Shown here: in pieces, positions 1 through 9,500 of the stretch
Layout: each line of letters begins with the position of its first letter
Position numbering within the stretch: the first letter of the stretch is position 1
Assembly: GCF_041051975.1 (NCBI RefSeq)
Contig: NZ_CP163435.1
Coordinates: 1,240,001 to 1,304,000, forward strand
DNA: 64,000 nucleotides
Reading direction: 5' to 3'
Origin: Streptomyces sp. R21
Lineage (GTDB): Bacteria; Actinomycetota; Actinomycetes; Streptomycetales; Streptomycetaceae
The notes under the pieces: generated by a model
Told to the model about the DNA's origin: nothing
The model's input: the letters and a program-made list of their open reading frames with translations, nothing else
The model's database searches: none
Made by a program: the position numbers and the translations under genes

Positions 1-1263
1 GGACACCACGTCCGTGCCGCCGCTGATCGACGCGAGCAGCACCCGCTCGCCGACGTGGTCGCGGACCCAGGGGTAGGCGGAGGCCGGCAGGGCGGAGCCG
101 GTGCAGCCGACCACCCGAATCGACGACAGGTCGTGAACCGAGGGGTCGATGCCGAACTTGGCCATGCCCAGCAGGTACTGGGGGCTGATGCCGAAGACGG
201 TCACCCGGTGGCGCGCGGCCAGCTTCCACAGGATGTCGGGCTCGGCGAGGGGTGCCGGGCTGCCCTCGTATGTGCACGTCGCGGCGCCCGTCAGCAGCGT
301 CGAGGCGACCAGGTTCCACATCATCCAGTGGGTGGTCGTGTACCACAGCAGGCGGTCGCCGGGACCGAGGTCGGAGTGCAGGCCGAGCGTCTTGAGATGC
401 TCCAGCAGAACACCGCCGTGGCCGTGCACGATGCCCTTGGGCAGGCCGGTGGTGCCGGAGGAGAACACCACCCACAGCGGATGGTCGAACGGCACCGGAG
501 TACACGTGAGCTCCTCGGTGCGGGTGGCCGCGTCCTCCCACGGCACGACCAGCGACGGATACGGCTGCGACGGCCAGGGCAGACCCACATGGTCGACCAG
601 CAGGGTGGCCTTCAACGTCGGCAGCGCACCGGCGAGTTCGCGGGCGGCCTCGCGACGGTCGTGGGTCGTGCCGTTGAAGAGGTAGCCGTCGGCGGCGATC
701 AGGACGGTGGGTTCGAGCTGGGCGAAACGGTCGGCGGCGGCCTTGGGGGCGTAGTCCTGTCCGCACACCGACCACACGGCGCCCAGGCTCGCGGCGGCCA
801 GGAACGCGACGATCGCGTGCGGGGTGTTGGGCAGATACCCGACGACCCGGTCGCCCTGGCCGACGCCCAGCTCGCGCAGGGTGGCCGCGACGGAGGCTAC
901 CTGGGAACGCAGGCGGCGCGCGGTCACCTCGTAGCAGGAGCCGGTCTCGTCGAGGGCGATGATCGCCACGGCGTCGTCGGCGAGGTTGCGCAGGGCGTGG
1001 TGGGCGTAGTTGAGGGTGGCGCCGGGGAACCAGCGGGCGCCCGGCATGGTCTCCTGGGCCAGGATCTGCTCGTACGGAGTGTCCGCGTCGATGTCGAAGT
1101 ACTCCCACACCGCGCCCCAGAAGCCCTCCAGATCGGTGACCGACCAGCGGTGCAGGGCGGCGTAGTCGGCACCGGCCATCCCGATGTGGCGGGCGAAGTC
1201 CATGATGCGGCTGTCGGCGACGGCCCGCGGATCAGGTGTCGTGAAAGGGTCGGGCCCAGTCAT
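1..1263 (-). CDS. acetoacetyl-CoA synthetase-like acyl-CoA ligase (3' end outside window)
   Basis: This is an adenylate-forming ligase that would activate acetoacetate, or a similar short oxo acid, with ATP and CoA. The 421 visible residues run off the left edge, so the C-terminal hinge and lid are not seen. The AMP-binding P-loop reads FSSGTTGLPKGIVHGHGG, and the N-terminal stretch with LEGFWGAVWEYFDI and PGARWFPGATLNYA is typical of acetoacetate-CoA ligases rather than acetyl-CoA synthetases. The ATG overlaps the stop of the upstream hydroxylase gene (ATGA), so it is the last visible gene of the TetR-divergent aromatic operon. I infer that it salvages a ring-cleavage product such as acetoacetate. 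The exact substrate is not shown. Confidence 0.85.
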   Translation of the reverse strand, partial: MTGPDPFTTPDPRAVADSRIMDFARHIGMAGADYAALHRWSVTDLEGFWGAVWEYFDIDADTPYEQILAQETMPGARWFPGATLNYAHHALRNLADDAVAIIALDETGSCYEVTARRLRSQVASVAATLRELGVGQGDRVVGYLPNTPHAIVAFLAAASLGAVWSVCGQDYAPKAAADRFAQLEPTVLIAADGYLFNGTTHDRREAARELAGALPTLKATLLVDHVGLPWPSQPYPSLVVPWEDAATRTEELTCTPVPFDHPLWVVFSSGTTGLPKGIVHGHGGVLLEHLKTLGLHSDLGPGDRLLWYTTTHWMMWNLVASTLLTGAATCTYEGSPAPLAEPDILWKLAARHRVTVFGISPQYLLGMAKFGIDPSVHDLSSIRVVGCTGSALPASAYPWVRDHVGERVLLASISGGTDVVS

Positions 1264-2837
1264 CGTGTGGCGCTCCTCAACAAGACGTTCTCGGTGGTCC
1301 GTCGGGGTGGGTGGGGGCTGCGTGTGGTGTGCAGCAGGGGCGCCCAGGCGGCGGTGTCGGTGAAGTCCCGGCCCCCGGCCGGGACTACGTCCATGACGAC
1401 GCGGTCGGGGCGCAGCAGTACGGCGTCCGCCCGGCCGGTGCGCAGCCAGGCGGCGAGGGTCCCGTCGTCACCGAGGTCGGTGACGGGGATCGCCCGGGCG
1501 CCGAGTCCGTGGGCGAGGGCGTTCAGCGACGGCCACGGTTCGGTGGCGGTGAGCACGGCGAAGGAGTCGCCGAGCAGCTCGTCGAGACGGGTACGCCGTC
1601 CGTCGGCGGTGATCCACGGTTGCGGGCAGTGCGTGCCCACCAGTCCCTTGCGCATATGGCGTCGGACGAGGGGCCCGGCGGTCAGGGGCGGGCTGAGGTC
1701 ACGGCCGGCCGCCGTGGTCAGTCCGGGGATGCGGCAGGCCGCGGCCAGGAGTCCGCGGCGCAGTGCGGCGGCGCCGTCCTGGCCGCCGGTCATGGCCCAG
1801 CCCATGGCGACCGCGAGCCGGATCCCATGCCGTGCGTGCGGCTTGCGCTCGCTCTCGTACGTGTCCAACAGCCCTTCATCTGCGCCCTGTTGAAGGACGT
1901 GGGCGAGCTTCCAGGTCAGGTTGTAGGCGTCGCGCAGGCCCGCGCACAGGCCCTGGCCGATGAACGGCGGGGTGAGGTGGGCCGCGTCGCCGAGGAGGAA
2001 GACACGTCCGCGGCGCCAGCGGTCGGCGATGCGCGCCCGGAACGTGTACTGGGCCTCGCGGACGATCTCGAAGTCCCCGTCGTAGGAGGGCGGCAGCCAC
2101 GGGGCGACCAGCTCGCGGACCGGTTCGGCGCCGTCGCGGAGCCGGAACTCCCAGCGGTAGCGGTCCTCGCCGACGCGCATGAAGGTCGCCGGGCGGTGCG
2201 GGTCGCAGACCTGGTCGACGCCCTCCCAGCAGCGCACTTCGGCGTTCGTGCGGACGTCGATGACGGTCCAGCGTTCCTCGAAGCGCAGGTCCTCCCATAC
2301 GGCGCCGATGGCGTCGCGGGTGAGGCTGCCCGCGCCGTCGCAGCCGAGGACGGCCTCGGCCCACAGCTGGTGCTCACCCTCGGCGTCGCGGTAGGTGACG
2401 CGCACGGGGCCTTCGGTGTCCGGGCCGACGCCGGTGACCTCCACGCCGCCCCGCAGTTCGCACTCCGGGGTGCGGGCCAGGGCGTCGCGGAGCAGTCGTT
2501 CCAGTTCGGGCTGGTCGAACATGCTGGTCTGCGGGTAGCCGTGATGGCCGTGCCCGGTGCGGCGGAACTCGGCCATGACCCGGTGCCGGGCGTCCAGCAG
2601 CCGCAGCCCGTTCGCCGGGCGGGCGATCGCGGCGAACTCCTCCTGGACCCCTGCGGCCTGAAGGATGCGGCGCACCTCGTCGTCGGTGGCGACGGCGCGC
2701 GGAAGGGGGTAGACGTCCCTGTGGCGTTCCAGGACGACGGTGCGGACACCGCGCCGGGCAAGGAGGAGGGCGGCGGTCACGCCCACGGGCCCGGCGCCGA
2801 CAATGACGACTGGTACGTGCTGTGCGGTGCGGCTCAC
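1260..2837 (-). CDS. FAD-dependent aromatic hydroxylase, MhpA-like
   Basis: A 525-residue class A flavoprotein monooxygenase. The FAD Rossmann motif GAGPVG lies near residues 14-19, followed by an acidic/basic strand end (VVLERH). A mid-protein DG motif (GCDGAGS) and the FAD-ribityl motif GDAAHLTPPFIGQG are both intact. Length and sequence resemble 3-(3-hydroxyphenyl)propionate hydroxylases, which use NAD(P)H and O2 to add an ortho hydroxyl before ring cleavage. It starts 9 nt after the FAA-hydrolase stop and overlaps the ligase gene by 4 nt, so it is translationally coupled. The actual phenolic substrate is unknown. The cytoplasm is the expected location. Confidence 0.85.
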   Translation of the reverse strand: MSRTAQHVPVVIVGAGPVGVTAALLLARRGVRTVVLERHRDVYPLPRAVATDDEVRRILQAAGVQEEFAAIARPANGLRLLDARHRVMAEFRRTGHGHHGYPQTSMFDQPELERLLRDALARTPECELRGGVEVTGVGPDTEGPVRVTYRDAEGEHQLWAEAVLGCDGAGSLTRDAIGAVWEDLRFEERWTVIDVRTNAEVRCWEGVDQVCDPHRPATFMRVGEDRYRWEFRLRDGAEPVRELVAPWLPPSYDGDFEIVREAQYTFRARIADRWRRGRVFLLGDAAHLTPPFIGQGLCAGLRDAYNLTWKLAHVLQQGADEGLLDTYESERKPHARHGIRLAVAMGWAMTGGQDGAAALRRGLLAAACRIPGLTTAAGRDLSPPLTAGPLVRRHMRKGLVGTHCPQPWITADGRRTRLDELLGDSFAVLTATEPWPSLNALAHGLGARAIPVTDLGDDGTLAAWLRTGRADAVLLRPDRVVMDVVPAGGRDFTDTAAWAPLLHTTRSPHPPRRTTENVLLRSATR

Positions 2838-2846
2838 CTCGGGTTC

Positions 2847-3785
2847 CTACTTCGCGTCCGTGATTGGGGTGCGCTGCTCGCCCAGATCAATCCGGCCGTC
2901 CGGGGTGGCGATCGTCGCCGTCACGACGTCGCCCTGGTGCAGGTAGTGCGGATTCCTCGCCTGGGACTTGAAGAAGGCCTTCCACTTCACCGCGGGCGGC
3001 AGCAGCGCGCCGATCTTCTCGACCGGCTTCGGTGGCGCCTTGAGGGCGGTGCCGCCGGGTGTGCCGGTCAGCAGCAGGTCGCCGGGGTCGAGGGTCTGGA
3101 AGCGGGCCAGCAGGGTGAGGGCCTGGGCCGGGCGGACGATCATGTCGGCGAGGGTGCGGTCCTGACGCAGCTCGCCGTTGACGCTCAACTTCAGCCGCAG
3201 GTCGAGGAGATGGGCGAAGTCCTCCGCCTCCAGCAGGGTCAGCCAGGGGCCGGTGGGTGTGAAGGTGGGGTAGGACTTGCTCTCGTAGAACTGCGTCTTG
3301 GTGAGCTGCACGTCGCGGGCGCTGACGTCGTTGGTGACGACCAGGCCGGCGACGTACGACGACAGGTCGCGTTCCTCGACGACGGCCCCGATGGGCAGCG
3401 GCGCGCCCATGACCAGGCCGAGTTCGATCTCGTAGTCGAGGAACTTCACATGCGGCGGCCGGACGATGCTCTCGTGCGGCCCGCTGACCGAGCCGGACGC
3501 CTTACGGAAGAAGGCGGGCGGGATGTCGCCGGTGAAGCCCGAATCGCGGGCGTGGCTGCGGTAGTTGACCATTTGGGCGACCACCCGGCAGGGCGTGGTG
3601 ACCGGGGAGAGGGCGACCAGGTCGGCGACGGGCGTGCCCGTGTCGGCCGAGCGAGCCGCCTCCCGTACGGCGCCCCGGTCGGCGATCAGCTCGGCGGTGG
3701 TGACGGCCTTGGTGTCGACGGGTACGGCGCGGTCGCCGCGGACGACCCACCAGCCGTCGGCGGTGCGCAGGATGTTGGTGCTCAT
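2847..3785 (-). CDS. fumarylacetoacetate hydrolase (FAA) family protein
   Basis: A 312-residue FAA/MhpD-fold enzyme. An N-terminal cap domain precedes the core. Metal-binding acidic residues lie in DYEIELGLVMG, followed by NDVSARDVQ and the C-terminal LLTGTPGGTALK. Members hydrolyse C-C bonds of acylpyruvates or hydrate 2-hydroxy-dienoates after ring fission. It lies between the ring-cleaving VOC dioxygenase and the hydroxylase, so a role on the ring-fission product is the natural inference. Hydrolase versus hydratase cannot be decided from sequence. The window has two more FAA paralogs at 25.4 and 30.5 kb. Confidence 0.85.
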   Translation of the reverse strand: MSTNILRTADGWWVVRGDRAVPVDTKAVTTAELIADRGAVREAARSADTGTPVADLVALSPVTTPCRVVAQMVNYRSHARDSGFTGDIPPAFFRKASGSVSGPHESIVRPPHVKFLDYEIELGLVMGAPLPIGAVVEERDLSSYVAGLVVTNDVSARDVQLTKTQFYESKSYPTFTPTGPWLTLLEAEDFAHLLDLRLKLSVNGELRQDRTLADMIVRPAQALTLLARFQTLDPGDLLLTGTPGGTALKAPPKPVEKIGALLPPAVKWKAFFKSQARNPHYLHQGDVVTATIATPDGRIDLGEQRTPITDAK

Positions 3786-3814
3786 GTCGGTGCCTTCGTG
3801 AGGGGGTTGAGGGT

Positions 3815-4960
3815 TCAGGAGGTGGCGGCTCTGAGCAGGCCCAGCAGGCGTGCCGGGTCCACCTCGTTGTCGCCGCGCAGCGCCTCGATGACGTCACGGA
3901 CCCGCTGCGGGGAGGGGCTCGCGCCGAGGAAGTCCCGGGTGGCGGGCGGACCCCACTGGGCCAGGCCGCTGGTCGACATGGGCGCCCAGCCGGGCTCGAC
4001 GTCGCAGGAGAACAGGTCGCCGTCGGCGAAGTGCTCCAGCATGAAGCGGTCGGGGTCGCGCCAGTAGTCGAAGAGCTGACTGCCCTGGATATGTCGGCCG
4101 ATACCCCAACTGCGCTTGTATCCACGCTCGTTCAGGTACTCGCCACCGGCGGCGATCGAGTCCAGATCGGTCACCTGATAGGCCGAGTGGACATAGCCGG
4201 TGCCCGGCCCCAGATGCATGGCGAGGGTGTGGTGGTCCGCGACCTGACTGCCCCGGTCGCAGCGGATGAACGCCATCGTCGGGCCGCGGCCGCGCTGCCC
4301 GTCCAGGAACAGGAAGTCGGACACGATCATTCCGAGCGTGTCCAGATACCAGTCCAGCGCCCGGCCGAACACCCGGGTCTCCAGCACCACATGGCCCAGC
4401 CGCTGGATACGGGACGGCTCACGCGACGGGCGCTGGGTGGCGTTCGTACGGCGGTGATCGGTGCCGAAGTTGAGCAGCAGCGGCCGCTGTTCGGGCAGCG
4501 CCGGCAACGGCTCGCCGCAGTGCACCACGCGCACCGGGAAGCCCGAGGGGTCGAGCAGACCGACGATCTTCCCGCCGCCCGGCACATCGGCCTCCCGTAC
4601 GGCCGTGCCGGTGGACCGGGCCAGCCGGTCCAGATCGGTCCGCTGCGCCGCACGGAACACCGGACCGATGAAACGCGACGCACGGCCGCGCCGGATCACC
4701 ATGCACGGCGAGCCCGCGAAGGTGCCCCGCAACCACAGCTCACTCTCCGTACGGGCGGCGACGGCGAACCCGAAGTCGCGGGCGAAGACCTCCGCCCGGT
4801 CCAGATCGGGCTTCTCGAACTCCAGCCATGCCAGGTCCGCCACCTTGATCACAGGATTCCGCGACCTCCCGGGGTGCTCGCCGCGCAGGGCGCCCTGCTC
4901 GCTGTGGAGGTCCTGGTGGGCCGTCTTGGAATCAGGTCCGTGGACGCGGGTTTCAGACAT
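3815..4960 (-). CDS. two-domain VOC (type I extradiol-like) ring-cleaving dioxygenase
   Basis: A 381-residue vicinal-oxygen-chelate protein. The N-terminal VOC half is degenerate. The C-terminal half keeps the likely Fe(II) facial triad in LGHVVLET, YVHSAYQV and FMLEHF. These enzymes cleave catechols next to the two hydroxyls using O2. The ATG at 4960 is preferred over an in-frame start about 110 nt upstream because a GGAGGG ribosome-binding site sits 4-9 nt before it and a promoter can be placed just upstream. First gene of the operon VOC-FAA-hydroxylase-ligase, divergent from tetR. Confidence 0.8.
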   Translation of the reverse strand: MSETRVHGPDSKTAHQDLHSEQGALRGEHPGRSRNPVIKVADLAWLEFEKPDLDRAEVFARDFGFAVAARTESELWLRGTFAGSPCMVIRRGRASRFIGPVFRAAQRTDLDRLARSTGTAVREADVPGGGKIVGLLDPSGFPVRVVHCGEPLPALPEQRPLLLNFGTDHRRTNATQRPSREPSRIQRLGHVVLETRVFGRALDWYLDTLGMIVSDFLFLDGQRGRGPTMAFIRCDRGSQVADHHTLAMHLGPGTGYVHSAYQVTDLDSIAAGGEYLNERGYKRSWGIGRHIQGSQLFDYWRDPDRFMLEHFADGDLFSCDVEPGWAPMSTSGLAQWGPPATRDFLGASPSPQRVRDVIEALRGDNEVDPARLLGLLRAATS

Positions 4961-4994
4961 GGTGCCCTCCGAGCAACATCGCCGTAATGAGGAA

Positions 4995-5023
4995 ATCATC
5001 AACTTTGACAGTCTCGTCGTCAA
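4995..5023 (-). promoter_or_regulatory. promoter of the VOC-FAA-hydroxylase operon
   Basis: On the reverse strand a TTGACG -35 (5023-5018) is separated by exactly 17 nt from GATGAT (5000-4995), with transcription expected near 4988 and a 28-nt leader. Two short inverted repeats flank it: ATGA-N5-TCAT at 4987-4999, over the -10, and TGATG-N4-CATCA at 5042-5055, upstream. Both share an ATGA/TGATG core and are candidate sites for the neighbouring TetR protein. Seen in sequence; function inferred. Confidence 0.5.
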
Positions 5024-5082
5024 GATGTTCGCGGCAGGAAATGATGAATCCATCAGAACTGCAGTAGCCATCGCCCGCTGGT

Positions 5083-5088
5083 TAGACT
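5083..5088 (+). promoter_or_regulatory. -10 element for leaderless tetR transcript
   Basis: TAGACT sits 6 nt upstream of the tetR ATG at 5095, with no Shine-Dalgarno sequence between. That spacing would start the mRNA at the start codon, a common arrangement for actinobacterial regulators. No convincing -35 was found. Confidence 0.45.
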
Positions 5089-5094
5089 CTGCGC

Positions 5095-5733
5095 ATGCCT
5101 ACGTCAGCCCCGCCCAGCAACCGGTTCGAACGGCGCCGCGCCGAGACCCGTCAGGCGCTCATCCGCGCCGCCCGGCAGATACTCGCCGAGACCGGGGACA
5201 CCGGCGCCAGCATCCAGGCGATCGCCGAGCGCGCCGACGTCGGCTTCGGCTCCTTCTACAACCACTTCCAGTCGAAGACCGAGCTGTTCGAGGCGGCGGT
5301 GGTGGACGCCCTGGAGGAGTTCGGCCAGAGCTTCGACGAGCGCCTGGCAGGGATCGACGACCCGGCGGAACTCGTCGCGGCGGGCTTCCGGCTCAGCGCT
5401 CGCATGGCCGACTCCCATCCGGAGCAGATGCAGGTCCTGCGCCGTCGCGGCCTTGCCCATCTCCACTCGGACAACGGCCTGACCCGGCGGGCCCTGCGTG
5501 ACGTCGAGGTCGGCATGACCTCCGGCCGCTTCACCACCGTCGACCCGGCGGTCGCCCTGTCCGCGCTGGGCGGAACCCTGCTGTCCCTGGTGGAGCTCCG
5601 ATTCGCCCGCCCCGATCTGGACGGCGACGAGGCAGCGGTGAACCTGGCCGAGATGGTCCTGCGCATGCTGGGCGTTCCGCCGGACGACGCCCACGAGGTC
5701 GCCCGGCGCCCGCTTCCCGGCCCCGTGAGGTAG
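5095..5733 (+). CDS. TetR/AcrR family transcriptional regulator
   Basis: A 212-residue protein with an N-terminal helix-turn-helix around residues 14-60 (TRQALIRAARQILAETG, then IAERADVGFGSFYNHF, then SKTELFEAAV). The helical C-terminal ligand domain is not diagnostic. It is transcribed divergently from the aromatic operon across 134 bp that contain paired ATGA/TGATG inverted repeats, so it is the likely ligand-responsive repressor of that operon and of itself. The inducing compound is unknown. Confidence 0.9.
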   Translation: MPTSAPPSNRFERRRAETRQALIRAARQILAETGDTGASIQAIAERADVGFGSFYNHFQSKTELFEAAVVDALEEFGQSFDERLAGIDDPAELVAAGFRLSARMADSHPEQMQVLRRRGLAHLHSDNGLTRRALRDVEVGMTSGRFTTVDPAVALSALGGTLLSLVELRFARPDLDGDEAAVNLAEMVLRMLGVPPDDAHEVARRPLPGPVR

Positions 5734-5960
5734 AAGCAGCCGTCGCCGGTCGACGTGATCGCCCAGTGCTGCTGGGGAACGTTGTCGTCCCGGTCCACTT
5801 CTGCGCGGTGTTGTTCAGCCAGGGCCACAGCCGGATGTTCGTTCCGTTGGCGGTGCCGAAGTCGTACACGTCGGCAACCTTGCCGCTCTTGCGGTTGACG
5901 ATGCGGCAGACCGTGCCCGTCGGACGCCACCGACCCCGGTCGCCGTGGAACTCAGCGGGA
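5734..5960 (-). pseudogene. remnant of a ricin B-type lectin (CBM13) protein
   Basis: On the reverse strand one frame reads YDFGTANGTNIRLWPWLNN followed by TAQKW. This is the hallmark QxW-type repeat of ricin beta-trefoil domains. The sequence then shifts frame and continues as VPQQHWAITSTGDGCFYL. There is no start codon, signal peptide or complete domain, and the fragment stops against the tetR 3' end. It is probably the leftover of a secreted carbohydrate-active protein, in keeping with the two intact CBM13 enzymes 6-9 kb away. Confidence 0.6.
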
Positions 5961-6202
5961 ACGGCGAAGGCGGCCGCACTGCCGGTCGCGGGCGCGAGCG
6001 AGTCTCCCTTGGCGGAGCGTCTCCCCCCTGCGGTTCGATGGCCCTGCCGCGCGGCAGCACGACCCAGGACATTCCGGAACTCAGCAACCCTGTCCGCTCA
6101 TGCCCCTTGAGGATGCGCCCGCATATGTGACAGCCTTATCACGACTGATTGTCGGCGAATGTATCGACGATACGTCATTGCACTCTTCCCCCCAGCCGCG
6201 AT

Positions 6203-6214
6203 GTGAGCGCTTAC
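6203..6214. promoter_or_regulatory. LacI-type operator-like palindrome
   Basis: GTGAGCGCTTAC is a near-perfect palindrome (one mismatch) with the central AGCGCT core typical of operators bound by actinobacterial LacI-family sugar regulators. It lies 365 bp upstream of the GH3 start, far for direct repression, so it may belong to an upstream promoter or be a relic. Confidence 0.35.
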
Positions 6215-6416
6215 TCGAACTGTCGGCGGTCACATCCCCCCTCCTCAGGAGTGCCTCCGTGCAGCCAGGAATGGCCCGCGCCGCCCCGGAACTGATCTAA
6301 GAGGCCAGCTCAAAGCCTTGAGCACCAGTAGCGGCGGACATATTTGGCAGGTGCATGCTAATCACAGAGCCGAGTCTTTAGGCCGGTAGTCCGCCGACAA
6401 GGGCGTCGGGTCAACG

Positions 6417-6439
6417 CTGGATGAGTACTACTCATCCAG
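6417..6439. promoter_or_regulatory. perfect 23-bp palindrome upstream of the GH3 gene
   Basis: Two 11-nt arms (CTGGATGAGTA and its exact reverse complement) flank a single central C. It lies 140 bp upstream of the GH3 start codon. No T-run follows and no gene ends just before it, so an operator is more likely than a terminator. The cognate regulator is not identifiable in the window. Confidence 0.6.
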
Positions 6440-6579
6440 GGAGCGATCCCATACGACCCAGGTGAGTCGCCCTGTCCGCGGCAAACCCCTGTCACCGCTG
6501 CCGGTGCTGATCGCTGCCTGGGGATCGTGCCCGGTGTTCAGCGCTCCCCGCCCTCGTTTTTGATGCGCAAGGAGGCGCG

Positions 6580-9500
6580 ATGCACAGAACCAACGCACCC
6601 TGGTTACGCGCGGCCGTGGCGGCCGCGTGCTCCTTCGGCCTGCTCGGTACGGTCGGCGGCACGGCTCATGCCGGTCCCCGGTCTGCCGTCCGGGCCTCCC
6701 CGCCCATCTATCTCGACACCGCCCATTCGTTCGCGGAGCGGGCCGCGGACCTGGTCTCGCGGATGTCACTGGACGAGAAGATCCAGCAGCTGCACACCAA
6801 CAGCGCGCCGGCCATTCCGAGGCTGGGCGTGCAGCAGTACACGTACTGGAGCGAGGGGCAGCACGGCATCAACGCCCTGTTCGCCAACACCAACCCGGGC
6901 TCGGTGACCGGTGGCGTGCACGCCACCAGCTTCCCCACCAACTTCGCCGCCTCCATGTCCTGGGACAAGGACCTGATGTACAAGGAGACGACGGCGATCT
7001 CGGACGAGGCCCGAGGTCTTCTGGACAAGTCGCTGTGGGGAACCGGACAGAACAACCTCGGGCCCTCGAGGGACGACTACGGGATGCTCACCTACTGGGC
7101 GCCGACGGTCAATCTCGACCGTGACCCGAGGTGGGGCCGCACCGACGAGGCGTTCGGCGAGGACCCGTACTTCACCGGGCAGATGGCGGGTGCCTTCGTG
7201 AACGGCTACCAGGGCCAGAATCCCGACGGCAGCCCGCAGAGCAAGTACCTGAAGGTCGCCTCGACCGCGAAGCACTACGCGCTCAACAACGTCGAGCAGG
7301 ACCGCACCGGCATCAGTTCGGACGTCTCGGACGACGACCTGTACGACTACTACACCGCGCAGTTCAAGAGCCTGATCGAGAAGTCACATGTCGCGGGCCT
7401 GATGACGTCGTACAACGCGATCAACGGCACACCGTCGGCGGCCAACACGTACACCACCAACCAGATCGCGCAGCGCACGTACGGCTTCGGCGGGTACATC
7501 ACCTCCGACTGCGGCGCGGTCGGCACCACGTACCAGTCCTTCCCCGCCGGCCATGACTGGGCGCCGCCCGGCTGGACCACCGACCACAAGGGCGCCAACG
7601 CGACCTGGACCAACACCGCCACGGGCCGCAAGGTGTCCGGGGCAGCCGGCGGTCAGGCCTACGCACTGCGCGCGGGCACCAACGTCAACTGCACGGGTGC
7701 GGAGGCCACCTCACCCAACCTCGAGCAGGCGATCAAGGCCGGTGTCCTCAGTGAAGGCGTCATCGACAACGCGCTGGTGCACCTGTTCACCATCCGGATG
7801 CAGACCGGTGAGTTCGACCCGGTGAACCAGCAGCCGTACACGAAGATCACCAAGGATGCGATCGAGTCACCGGCCCACCAGGACCTGGCCCGGACCGTAG
7901 CCGACAACGCGCTCGTCCTGCTGCAGAACGACAAGGTCACGGACAACGGCAGGCCGCTGTTGCCGGCCGACCCGGCCACGCTCGGAAAGGTCGTCATCGT
8001 CGGCGATCAGGCCGGGAAGGTCACCCTCGGCGGCTACTCGGGCGATCCCACCAAGAAGGTGGACGCAGTCCAGGGCATCACCGCCCAGGTCAGGGCAGCC
8101 AACCCCGATGCGAAGGTCGTCCACGACGCGGCCGGCACCTCCAGCACCGCGACCGGCGAGGCGACGCTGAGCGCCCAGACCCAGGCCGATATCAAGAGTG
8201 CCGACCTGGTGGTCGTCGCGGTCGGCACCGACGATGCCACGGCAGGCGAGGGCAAGGACCGTAGCGGGCTGGCCCTGCCCGGCAACTACGGCAGCCTCAT
8301 CGACCAGGTCTCCGCCCTGGGCAATCCCAGGACGGTGCTGGACATTCAGTCCGACGGGCCGGTCGCCATCGAGCCCTACCGCGCCAAGGTCGCCTCGATC
8401 GTCTTCGCCGGCTACAACGGCGAAAGCCAGGGCGACGCCCTCGCCGACGTCCTGTTCGGCAAGCAGAATCCCGGCGGGCACCTCAACTTCACCTGGTACA
8501 AGGACGACTCCCAGCTGCCCGCCGTCTCCGACTACGACCTCGCACCGAGCGGGACCGGCGGTCTGGGCCGCACTTACCAGTACTTCACGGGCACGCCGAC
8601 CTATCCCTTCGGCTACGGCCTGAGCTACACCACGTTCGCCTACTCCCACGTCCGCGCCGACCGTTCCTCGGTGAACGCCGACGGGACGGTGAACGTCCGC
8701 TTCGATGTCACCAACACCGGCAGCGTGCCCGGAACCACGGTCGCCCAGCTGTACGCGGCCACCGACTTCACGGTCAAGGACCGCGAACTGCCGAAGAAGC
8801 GGCTCGTCGGCTTCCAGAAGACCCGGGTGCTCCGGCCCGGTGCCACCCAGCACATCACCCTGCGCGTCCGGGTCCCCGAACTCGCCTTCCACGACGGACA
8901 GAAGGCCAAGCAGGTCGTCCACAACGGCACGTACCGGTTCGAGGCCGGACCGGACTCCGCCACCACCGCGGGATCCGCCAGGGTCACCGTGCACGGCAGC
9001 CTCACCCCGCACGTGAAGTACGTGACCGTACAGCCCGAGGCCGTGGTCTACAGCGCGGGCGACACAGTCGACCTCACCGCCCGCAACCAGTGGATCAAGG
9101 ACGACACCGACCCCACGGCCCAGCCCGGCCGCAACCTGAACGTCACCGCCGACCACATCGTGGAGGCGGTCAACGACGACGGTTCCTTCCTGGACCTGTC
9201 CAGGACCAAGGTCCGCTACACCAGCAGCGATCCGTCCGTCGCCACCGTCAGCGGCAAGGGGCTGGTGACCGCGGTGGGCAACGGTGTGGCCACCATCAGC
9301 GCAACCGTGCACGGCGTCACCGGTTCCGCGGTGATCCGCGTGCACCACACCCTGACCCTCTCCGCCGCCCCGATCGTCACGTCCGGGTCCCCTGTCACCG
9401 CGACCACCACCTACACCAACACCGGCCCGAGCGCCCTGCCGAAGGCCTCGGTCACTCTGGCCGTGCCCGACGGCTGGAAGGCCACCCCCACCTCACCGGC

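Larger units (their letters stand above)
5961..6579 (+). other. intergenic region before the GH3 gene
   Basis: About 620 bp with no convincing gene. It holds two palindromes (6203-6214 and 6417-6439) and an AAGGAGG ribosome-binding site immediately before the GH3 start. I see no other recognisable element. Confidence 0.5.

Noticed and set aside
55..4067. Long forward-strand open frames (up to 918 codons) opposite the aromatic operon
   Set aside because: They lie antisense to well-recognised enzymes, have Gly/Arg/Gln-rich composition and no domain. These are typical high-GC shadows.
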